A DNA stretch of 64,000 nucleotides from NCBI RefSeq assembly GCF_007858475.1, contig NZ_VIGX01000015.1, forward strand, positions 1-64,000. Direction: 5' to 3'. Origin of the DNA: Tsukamurella conjunctivitidis (GTDB taxonomy: Bacteria > Actinomycetota > Actinomycetes > Mycobacteriales > Mycobacteriaceae). The position numbers and the translations under genes were made by a program. The notes under the pieces were generated by a model, which did not search any database, had not been told where the DNA came from, and saw nothing but the letters and a program-made list of their open reading frames with translations. This document shows positions 25,318 to 30,666 of the stretch, in pieces (position 1 is the stretch's first letter; each line of letters opens with the position of its first letter).

Positions 25318-26646
25318 ATGGATGCGACTACCCTCGCCGCAGCAATGGGCTCCACCCTCGGTGGACCCTCCGCCTACACCCGGTTCGTCGACGCCATGAA
25401 CGCCGCGATGATTGCCGCCGACATCACCACACCCCTACGAGCGGCGCACTGGTGCGGGCAACTCGCGCACGAAAGCGGCGGCCTCAAGTACATGGCGGAG
25501 ATCCGCACCAGCGACCCGTCGTGGAACGCGGACCGCACCCGATACCGGGGGCGCGGACCGATCCAGCTCACCTGGCGCGCGAACTACGAAGCGTTCGGGA
25601 AATGGTGCGCCGGCCGCGGCTTCACCACCGACCCCACCCTGTTCGTGAACCAGCCCGAGCTCGTCGAGCAGCCACGGTGGGGGTTCCTCGCCGCCGCCTG
25701 GTACTGGACCGTCGCCCGCCCCATCAACACCCTCGCGGACCGCGACGACATCCGCGCCGTGTCCATCGCGATCAACGGCTCCAAGCCCGCGAACGCGGCG
25801 AACGGGTGGCGCGATGGCGACCCCAACGGTCTCGCTGAGCGGACCCGCCTCACCAATGCCGCACGGGCGCTCGGCGCCGCACTACTACCTACAGGAGGAA
25901 CCATCGTGCCCGACTACGGCATCACCCAGACCAAACACGGCTACCGCGCCGACACCCCCGCCAACGCCACCGGCAACAGCAACGGCCCGCGCGCCCGCAC
26001 CGACTTCGTCGTCATCCACACCGAGGAAGGCAACAGCACCGCCCCCGGCCTCGCGGACTACTGCAACCGGAACAACGTGTCGTACAACCTGATCGTCGAC
26101 GACCGAGACACCGTCGAGAACGTGCCCGTCGGCGAGGCACCGTGGGCAGCAGCCGACGCCAACGGCATCGGCGTGCACATCTGCTTCGCCGGCAGCCGCG
26201 CCGCCTGGACTCGCGACCAGTGGCTCGCCCGCGGTGCCGCACTCGACCGCGCAGCGAAGGCCACCGCCGCCGCGTGCCAGCAGTACAACATCCCCGTCGC
26301 GAAGATCGCAGCCGGCACCGGCTGGAACAGCGGCGTCCGCGGCATCGCAGCGCACGGCGACTTCGGCCAGCGCGGCGGCGGCCACACCGACCCCGGCGTC
26401 TTCGTCTGGGACGACTTCATCGCTCGAGTGAAGCGCTTCATGAACCCCACCGATCCAGGAGGTACCCCCGTGTCCGACACGCAGCTCGACCGCATCGAGA
26501 AGAAGCTCGACCTGATCCTCGACCAGCTCGTCGGCCCCGGCTTCAAGGGCTGGAACCAGGGCGGCGGACGCACCCTGTACGACCTCACCGCTGCATCAGC
26601 GGCCAAGCAGGGCATCGCTGGTGCCCGCGACACGAAAGCGAGCTGA
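25318..26646 (+). CDS. lysA: endolysin LysA: GH19-like glycosidase, amidase, C-terminal binding domain
   Basis: 442 residues from the ATG at 25318 (weak AAGGG site). Residues 1-190 form a GH19 chitinase/lysozyme-like domain with HESGG (Glu catalytic) and RGRGPIQLTWRANYEAFG. Residues 200-380 form an amidase_2 zinc domain (FVVIHTEEGN, GVHICFAG, AHGDFGQRGGGHTDPG) that would cut the MurNAc-L-Ala bond. Residues 385-442 are a coiled-coil plus GWNQGGGRTLYDL motif, probably for wall binding. Two strong internal starts lie exactly at the domain joints. No signal peptide, so export depends on the holin. Confidence 0.93.
   Translation: MDATTLAAAMGSTLGGPSAYTRFVDAMNAAMIAADITTPLRAAHWCGQLAHESGGLKYMAEIRTSDPSWNADRTRYRGRGPIQLTWRANYEAFGKWCAGRGFTTDPTLFVNQPELVEQPRWGFLAAAWYWTVARPINTLADRDDIRAVSIAINGSKPANAANGWRDGDPNGLAERTRLTNAARALGAALLPTGGTIVPDYGITQTKHGYRADTPANATGNSNGPRARTDFVVIHTEEGNSTAPGLADYCNRNNVSYNLIVDDRDTVENVPVGEAPWAAADANGIGVHICFAGSRAAWTRDQWLARGAALDRAAKATAAACQQYNIPVAKIAAGTGWNSGVRGIAAHGDFGQRGGGHTDPGVFVWDDFIARVKRFMNPTDPGGTPVSDTQLDRIEKKLDLILDQLVGPGFKGWNQGGGRTLYDLTAASAAKQGIAGARDTKAS
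25893..25908 (+). promoter_or_regulatory. internal RBS and GTG start in lysA (amidase product)
   Basis: AGGAGG at 25893-25898 lies 7 bases before an in-frame GTG (Val197). Translation from here would give a 246-residue protein containing the amidase and C-terminal domains but not the glycosidase. The glycines are encoded GGA GGA, an unusual choice in this C-ending gene, suggesting selection for the Shine-Dalgarno. Confidence 0.65.
26457..26472 (+). promoter_or_regulatory. second internal RBS and GTG start in lysA (binding-domain product)
   Basis: AGGAGG at 26457-26462, again 7 bases before an in-frame GTG (Val385). It would produce a 58-residue protein consisting only of the coiled coil and C-terminal domain, similar in idea to independently made wall-binding domains of some clostridial and enterococcal endolysins. 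Confidence 0.55.
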
Positions 26647-26648
26647 CC

Positions 26649-26870
26649 ATGGCCCACCGCGCACCCGAGCAGTCGAGCACCGTCACCGACGTCATCGCGT
26701 GGCTCACACCCGACCGCCGCCGCTGGCTGTACGGCATCCTCACCGTCGCCGCCCCGATCCTCGTCGTCTACGGCATCGTCGAGCAGGAGACCGTCACCCT
26801 ATGGCTGTCCCTCGCCGCCACCATCCTCATCGGCGGAACCGCGGCACTTCATACCCCGAAGACCTCATGA
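26649..26870 (+). CDS. holin
   Basis: 73 residues with two membrane helices (WLYGILTVAAPILVVYGIV and VTLWLSLAATILIGGTAAL) joined by a short loop, a charged N-terminus and a short C-terminus: class II holin layout. It starts 2 bases after lysA with no clear ribosome binding site, so expression probably depends on lysA translation. It ends in an ATGA overlap with the next membrane gene. Confidence 0.85.
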   Translation: MAHRAPEQSSTVTDVIAWLTPDRRRWLYGILTVAAPILVVYGIVEQETVTLWLSLAATILIGGTAALHTPKTS

Positions 26871-27316
26871 AGCGGTACATCGAAGGACGACGCAAAGTCG
26901 ACAGTGGAAGCTTCCCGCTGTACCGCCTCTGCGTCGCCTTCGGAACCCTCGCATCAATCATCCAACTCGCAGCAGGCGCACCCGAATCAATCGTCGTCAC
27001 CACAAGCGGATGGTTCGCGTGGGCGTTCATCGGGTTGCAGCTCATCGGGTCAGCTTCGATCCTTGCAGCCCTCTATGTGACACGGCTTGACCTCGACGAC
27101 TCACTCAAGCTCGAGCAGGTCGGCGCACTCTCACTCCTCGCCGCCTGCGCCACCTATGTCGCCGCCGTAGCAACCAACAACGGCGGCCCACCCACCACAT
27201 TCGCCACATGGCTCGTCGTGGCATTCGGAACCTATCTCGGATTCAGGGCTGTAGAAATTCGGTCCATCCTCCGCGAACTTCTCAGCCAGGAGGACCAAGC
27301 AGATGGGGATACCTGA
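26867..27316 (+). CDS. membrane protein of the lysis cassette (second holin-like)
   Basis: 149 residues from the ATG at 26867. About four hydrophobic helices are visible (LCVAFGTLASIIQLAAG, WFAWAFIGLQLIGSASILA, VGALSLLAACATYVAAVA, TFATWLVVAFGTYLGF) with an acidic C-terminus. Multi-span proteins next to the holin are common in mycobacterial-type phages and may act as a second holin or regulator. It overlaps the next gene by 14 bp. Confidence 0.78.
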   Translation: MKRYIEGRRKVDSGSFPLYRLCVAFGTLASIIQLAAGAPESIVVTTSGWFAWAFIGLQLIGSASILAALYVTRLDLDDSLKLEQVGALSLLAACATYVAAVATNNGGPPTTFATWLVVAFGTYLGFRAVEIRSILRELLSQEDQADGDT

Positions 27317-27641
27317 ACTTGTCGCAGCGATGGTCGGGTCGGTCGCATTCGCCGAACTCATCCGATGGATCACAACGCGAGGGAAGACCAAACGCGAACT
27401 GCAAGCGTCCGACATCGACCTGTCGGAGCGAATCAGCTCGATCAACAAGCGTGAGTTCGAGTACATCGACGACAAGCTGCGAATCGTTCAGGAAGAGGCC
27501 GCACTGTGTCGCCGCCGATGTGACCGATTCGGCGAGCTGACACTCGACCTGCTCGACGCGCTCGCCACTCACGGCGTCACCGAGATCGAGCAGTACCGCG
27601 CCCGGTACCGGGATATCCGCGACCTCGGACGCTCCGCCTAA
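27303..27641 (+). CDS. single-span membrane protein with coiled coil, possible spanin
   Basis: 112 residues. One N-terminal hydrophobic segment (MGIPELVAAMVGSVAFAEL) is followed by a charged helical domain (LSERISSINKREFEYIDDKLR). This i-spanin-like topology and the position after the holins suggest help in the final lysis step. Mycolate hosts do have an outer lipid layer. No lipoprotein partner is evident nearby, so the role is uncertain. Confidence 0.65.
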   Translation: MGIPELVAAMVGSVAFAELIRWITTRGKTKRELQASDIDLSERISSINKREFEYIDDKLRIVQEEAALCRRRCDRFGELTLDLLDALATHGVTEIEQYRARYRDIRDLGRSA

Positions 27642-27660
27642 CCACAACTTCATACCGACA

Positions 27661-27690
27661 GCCCCGCGCCAGAGCAGACCGGCGCGGGGC
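27661..27690 (+). terminator. terminator after the lysis cassette
   Basis: Perfect 10-bp stem GCCCCGCGCC/GGCGCGGGGC (27661-27670 and 27681-27690) with a 10-nt loop, followed by TACTTGTCG. It lies 20 bp past the spanin-like gene and separates the lysis cassette from the esterase gene. Confidence 0.75.
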
Positions 27691-27771
27691 TACTTGTCGC
27701 GCCGAGCGCCGCCTCGCCACCTCGGACCCAGCGACTGTGAACGGGGCACCAGCGCACCACGGAGGTGCCTC

Positions 27772-28656
27772 ATGTCCGTCCCCAACTACCCCGCCCGCTT
27801 CACCGCAGGCTGCTCAATCCCGTTCGTCCTGTTCATGGGCCTCGCCGTCATCACGGACCCGCCGGCAGCGCAGGCCGCACCGTGCCCCGCGACGATGAAC
27901 TTCGCTGTCGGCGGCACCGGCGACCCGACCGGGGTGTACACGCCGGGTGTGCCGCTCGGGCCGCGCACCAACGTCTGGTATCCCGGCACCGTCGACGACA
28001 ACGCACAGCGCGTCGGCCGACAGAACCTCACCAACGCCGTGAACAGCTTCCGCACCCAGTGCCCCAGCAGCCACGTGTCGGTCTACGGGTTCAGTGGTGG
28101 CGCGCAGATCGCAGGAGACTGGCGCGACCAGAACCCGGGGATGCGGAACGTCAACGTCGTGCTGATCGGTGATCCTCGAGCCCCCGGCGGACTCGCGTCG
28201 GTGCTGCCTTCGGTCCCTGGGTGGTGGACCAATCAGGGTCCGCGGCCTGCGTCCCCGATCCCCACGAGCAACGTCTGCCGCGCGAACGACCCCGTCTGCA
28301 ACCTGGGGAACCCACTGCAGGATCCCATCCATGCGATCAACACCGCGATCGGCTGGGTGACCGGCGCGCACAACTACGCGCCGCACGAGATCAACCCGGC
28401 GCCCGGTAACCACACCCCGCCCAGTGCGCCGGCTATCCCCGAGGTGGTGAAGGTGCCCGTGAAGGTGCCGACGCCTCGGCAGCTGTCGCCGATCGAGCCG
28501 TTCGTCAGCGGTCAGGTGCAGAAGCAGTGGACCCCGCCCGCAGTCGCTCGAGGCACCGCCGCCCGCAACGTCGGCGAGGTCGTGCCCCCGGTAGTCGCCG
28601 CTGCACTGCCCCCGCAGGTCGGACAGCTCCTCGCCGGCATCCCGCTCCCCCACTAG
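27772..28656 (+). CDS. secreted LysB-like / PE-PPE-type serine esterase
   Basis: 294 residues, ATG at 27772 after GGAGGTG. The N-terminus is a signal peptide ending AAQAA-PCP. The body is an alpha/beta hydrolase: GFSGGAQ (Ser nucleophile about residue 106), CRANDPVC with the likely Asp, and HNYAPH with the likely His. This matches cutinase/PE-PPE-fold esterases, and LysB enzymes that detach mycolates from arabinogalactan. Its own signal peptide is unusual for LysB. The last 80 residues are Pro/Val-rich and disordered. It lies between two terminators, so it may be expressed on its own. Confidence 0.8.
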   Translation: MSVPNYPARFTAGCSIPFVLFMGLAVITDPPAAQAAPCPATMNFAVGGTGDPTGVYTPGVPLGPRTNVWYPGTVDDNAQRVGRQNLTNAVNSFRTQCPSSHVSVYGFSGGAQIAGDWRDQNPGMRNVNVVLIGDPRAPGGLASVLPSVPGWWTNQGPRPASPIPTSNVCRANDPVCNLGNPLQDPIHAINTAIGWVTGAHNYAPHEINPAPGNHTPPSAPAIPEVVKVPVKVPTPRQLSPIEPFVSGQVQKQWTPPAVARGTAARNVGEVVPPVVAAALPPQVGQLLAGIPLPH

Positions 28657-28665
28657 CCAGCCCTC

Positions 28666-28696
28666 CCCCGGCGCGCAGCACCCCTGCGTGCCGGGG
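28666..28696 (+). terminator. terminator after the esterase gene
   Basis: Twelve-bp stem (28666-28677 and 28685-28696, one G-T pair) with a 7-nt loop, followed by TAAG. It is 10 bp past the esterase stop. Confidence 0.7.
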
Positions 28697-28749
28697 TAAG
28701 CCCCCAGGCTTTACAACTCCAGCCGCAAGGCAGAAGGACTGACAATCAG

Positions 28750-29493
28750 ATGTCCGACCCCCGCATTCTCACCCTCGACATCGAGACAGCCCCCGCCACC
28801 GTCTACACCTACAGCCTCTTCCAGAAGGTCATCGGCATCGGCAACGTCATCGAAGGGCCACGCATCCTCTGCCTCGCCGCCAAATGGCACGGAAGCCGAG
28901 ACGTGTTCTTCCTGTCCGAGTGGAGCCAAGGCCGCGAAGGAATGCTCAAAGCGATCCATCAGCTCATGGACGAAGCCGACTACATCATCTCCTGGAACGG
29001 CCAACGCTTCGATGTGCCGTGGCTCAACGGTGAGTTCCTCAAGGTCGGTCTCGAGCCGCCGTCGCCGCACCGCGACATAGACCTCATGCTCACCGCGAAG
29101 AAGCGGTTCCGGTTCCTCTCCAACAAGCTCGACTGGTACGCGCGAGAACTTGGCATCGGGCAGAAGGTCAACCATCAGGGCATCGGGTTGTGGCGGTCCA
29201 TCATGGAGGACGCCGACGACGTTGAAGATGCCCGCAAGATCATGCGCCGCTACAACGTGCAGGACGTGCGATTGACGGAGCAGATCTTCGACCGTATGCG
29301 TCCGTGGATCCAGGGCATCAACATGGCGCTGTTCCAGGGCGGCACTCGCTGTCGTAACTGCGGGTCGGTGCACCTCATCAAGAAGGGGTTCGCCATCACC
29401 ACGCAGGGCAAGTACCAACGCCTCAAGTGCACGGCCTGTGGGGCGTGGACGCGGGAGAAGAAGGCGATCTACACCAGCAACACCGGAGCTTGA
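28750..29493 (+). CDS. DnaQ-like 3'-5' exonuclease with zinc ribbon
   Basis: 247 residues. RNase H-like exonuclease motifs are present: ILTLDIETAP (Asp-x-Glu), WNGQRFDVPWL (Asp) and YNVQDVRLTEQIF (Tyr...Asp), fitting the DEDDy type. The C-terminal 60 residues carry CRNCGS and CTACGAW, a four-cysteine zinc ribbon likely to bind nucleic acid. Similar YprB-type proteins are found in phages. A nuclease beyond the lysis cassette is unusual; it could act in DNA repair, end processing or exclusion. Confidence 0.87.
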   Translation: MSDPRILTLDIETAPATVYTYSLFQKVIGIGNVIEGPRILCLAAKWHGSRDVFFLSEWSQGREGMLKAIHQLMDEADYIISWNGQRFDVPWLNGEFLKVGLEPPSPHRDIDLMLTAKKRFRFLSNKLDWYARELGIGQKVNHQGIGLWRSIMEDADDVEDARKIMRRYNVQDVRLTEQIFDRMRPWIQGINMALFQGGTRCRNCGSVHLIKKGFAITTQGKYQRLKCTACGAWTREKKAIYTSNTGA

Positions 29494-29530
29494 GGCATCA
29501 CAGCCTTCCCCTGCTAGTTCTCACTGACGC

Positions 29531-29558
29531 GCCGCCCACCCCTCATCGGGTGGGCGGC
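29531..29558 (+). terminator. terminator after the exonuclease gene
   Basis: Perfect 11-bp stem GCCGCCCACCC/GGGTGGGCGGC with a 6-nt loop and a following TTTCG. It lies about 40 bp past the stop. Confidence 0.85.
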
Positions 29559-29602
29559 TTTCGCGCGTTCTCCGGCAATGGCGACGCAGGTACGTCCTTC
29601 GC

Positions 29603-29608
29603 TAGAAT
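29603..29608 (+). promoter_or_regulatory. -10 box for the gene at 29615
   Basis: TAGAAT with six bases (GGAGGC) to the ATG. Transcription would begin at or next to the start codon, the same geometry as the minus-strand lipoprotein gene. The GGAGG is too close to the ATG to act as a normal Shine-Dalgarno. Confidence 0.5.
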
Positions 29609-29614
29609 GGAGGC

Positions 29615-29818
29615 ATGCCAATATGCGTGAGCGCGCGCGACACCACCGACAGATGGTGGGAATACCCACTTGAATCCTCGGATCTTGTCGGCTTGCCGGT
29701 CGACGTGCACGCCAGGGATGCAAACGGCGTGGAGTGCCGCACCGTCGGGCGCGACACATGGGCCAGATTGAGCGACGGCGCTCCGTACACACCGGCCCTT
29801 CCTGCCGTGCTGATCTGA
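29615..29818 (+). CDS. small prophage protein (67 aa), probably lysogen-expressed
   Basis: 67 residues beginning MPICVSARDTTDRWWEYPLE with a beta-rich remainder. It follows the exonuclease terminator and has its own leaderless-type promoter, so it is probably transcribed from the prophage independently of the late operon. No family recognised. Located 700 bp from attR, where accessory genes often sit. Confidence 0.55.
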   Translation: MPICVSARDTTDRWWEYPLESSDLVGLPVDVHARDANGVECRTVGRDTWARLSDGAPYTPALPAVLI

Positions 29819-29825
29819 TCCAGCG

Positions 29826-30005
29826 TCAGGGCCGCTCCACCCGCCTGATCTGTTCGACGTGCATCACATGCCCGCACGCCCTGCATTCGTACGACCGGCA
29901 CGGCGCGGGCTGGTGCTGGTTGTCCCAGCCGACAAGCACGCGGTGAGGACCGAACGGGCTACCGCACCGCTCACACCCCTTGGGGATAACCTCCACGCTC
30001 AGCAT
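29826..30005 (-). CDS. small zinc-ribbon protein
   Basis: 59 residues from the ATG at 30005 (an in-frame ATG at 30029 is possible). CERCGS and CRACGH give a four-cysteine zinc ribbon separated by about 25 residues, with the basic tail EQIRRVERP. It could bind nucleic acid or a partner protein. It is convergent with the preceding small gene (8-bp gap) and probably cotranscribed with the damaged gene upstream at 30036-30235. Confidence 0.65.
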   Translation of the reverse strand: MLSVEVIPKGCERCGSPFGPHRVLVGWDNQHQPAPCRSYECRACGHVMHVEQIRRVERP

Positions 30006-30035
30006 GCCCCGGACCGTACGCGCGGCCACCGACAG

Positions 30036-30235
30036 CTACAAGGCGGACCTGTCGGGCGTGCCCATGCGCTCTCGGAGAGACCGTGCGGCGTACTGCACCG
30101 ACGCTTCCCAGGCGGCACCTGGGTCGCCGTGGTCATCGAAGTACCTTGCCTGCTTCCGTAGCGACTCAGTCGATTCGCTCGACGAATCCAGCCACGCTAG
30201 AAACTCCTCAATCGTGAGTCAGCGCTTTCGGCCAT
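30036..30235 (-). pseudogene. frameshifted small gene
   Basis: An ATG at 30235 opens MAESADSRLRSF and stops after 12 codons. In the -1 frame a well-formed protein continues from 30215: TIEEFLAWLDSS ... QARYFDDHGDPGAAWEAS ... AARSLRERMG, ending at 30036. The second part has coding-like composition but no ATG, GTG or TTG start. A one-base deletion near 30215 would explain it. A -10 TATCCT (30243-30248) stands 7 bases before the ATG. A programmed frameshift or ATT start are less likely. Confidence 0.5.
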
Positions 30236-30242
30236 GCCCCAA

Positions 30243-30248
30243 AGGATA
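30243..30248 (-). promoter_or_regulatory. -10 box for the minus-strand attR-proximal genes
   Basis: TATCCT on the minus strand, seven bases before the ATG at 30235. It is the third prophage gene with this near-leaderless arrangement. Confidence 0.4.
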
Positions 30249-30298
30249 CGCCTGAGTGTGACACGGAACCGATCCTCGCGCTGGTGCGTCTAACAGGT

Positions 30299-30445
30299 AT
30301 GGACCTCGTCGCCGAGATGCTGCACGACTACTACGTCGCCACCCTCGGTGATGGGGTGCGTGATGACGACGGTGATGCCCGGATCGTGGCTGCGATCCGT
30401 GGTGCGTCGGGCGTGCCTGCGGGCGGGTGCGGATTCGACGGATAG
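30299..30445 (+). CDS. possible small protein (48 aa)
   Basis: ATG at 30299, stop TAG at 30443-30445. The peptide MDLVAEMLHDYYVATLGDG is followed by an acidic turn and a short helix (DARIVAAIRGASG). There is no Shine-Dalgarno. Composition is protein-like, and small unassigned proteins are common next to att sites. Low confidence. Confidence 0.4.
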   Translation: MDLVAEMLHDYYVATLGDGVRDDDGDARIVAAIRGASGVPAGGCGFDG

Positions 30446-30454
30446 TGTAACGTT

Positions 30455-30473
30455 GGGTATCACAAAGGGTATC
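30455..30473. repeat. direct repeat next to attR, possible integrase arm sites
   Basis: GGGTATC occurs at 30455-30461 and 30467-30473, a 12-bp period, about 50 bp from the tRNA fragment in an A/T-richer stretch. Integrase or excisionase arm sites are typically short direct repeats at such distance. Operator use is an alternative. Confidence 0.35.
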
Positions 30474-30519
30474 CTTAAATCACGTTGACCAGCGGGGCAA
30501 CAGTGAGGAATAGCGCCGT

Positions 30520-30571
30520 AGCCCTAGTCTTCCAAACTAGCTACGCGGGTTCGATTCCCGTCGCCCGCTCC
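30520..30571 (+). other. attR: 3' fragment of tRNA-Gly(TCC)
   Basis: The segment from 30520 holds a complete anticodon arm (CTAGT-CTTCCAA-ACTAG, anticodon TCC), T arm and 3' acceptor strand ending GCTCC. The expected 5' acceptor and D arm (GCGGGCG TAGCTCAAT-type) are absent: the sequence left of 30520 does not fold as a D arm and pairs only 5 of 7 acceptor bases. The tRNA was therefore split by integration, and the phage copy should restore the gene at attL. The crossover lies somewhere in this 52-bp identity block. Confidence 0.85.
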
Positions 30572-30576
30572 CACGC

Positions 30577-30604
30577 GAAAGCCCCGGCCCCGGCCGGGGC
30601 TTTC
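30577..30604 (+). terminator. terminator of the original tRNA-Gly gene
   Basis: Perfect 11-bp stem GAAAGCCCCGG/CCGGGGCTTTC (30577-30587 and 30594-30604) with a 6-nt loop, just past the tRNA fragment. Being chromosomal, it would also block transcription out of the prophage. Confidence 0.85.
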
Positions 30605-30666
30605 GTCATCTGCGGTGCCCGATCGTTCGGCGGGGGCCGAACCGTTTCGGCACCAGGCTGGGGAAC

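Larger units (their letters stand above)
1..30571 (+). mobile_element. prophage (siphovirus type), right-hand part ending at attR
   Basis: An ordered set of phage late genes runs from HNH/terminase through capsid, connectors, tail tube, tape measure, tip proteins and lysis genes, nearly all on the plus strand with short overlaps. The right border is set by a 3' fragment of tRNA-Gly(TCC) joined to phage DNA. No integrase, repressor or replication genes are visible, so these are expected left of the window. The genome would use cos packaging, headful packaging cannot be excluded. The structural genes appear intact, but a transposon-like end at the window's left edge suggests the early region may be interrupted. 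Whether the prophage is inducible cannot be told from here. Confidence 0.95.

Noticed and set aside
29980-30255. 91-residue plus-strand ORF near attR
   Set aside because: Ser/Arg-rich with no ribosome site; the minus strand here carries better coding sequence (the frameshifted gene and the zinc-ribbon gene).
30491-30571. A complete functional tRNA-Gly gene
   Set aside because: Only the anticodon arm, T arm and 3' acceptor strand are intact. The 5' acceptor strand matches at 5 of 7 positions and no D arm forms, so it is an attachment-site remnant.
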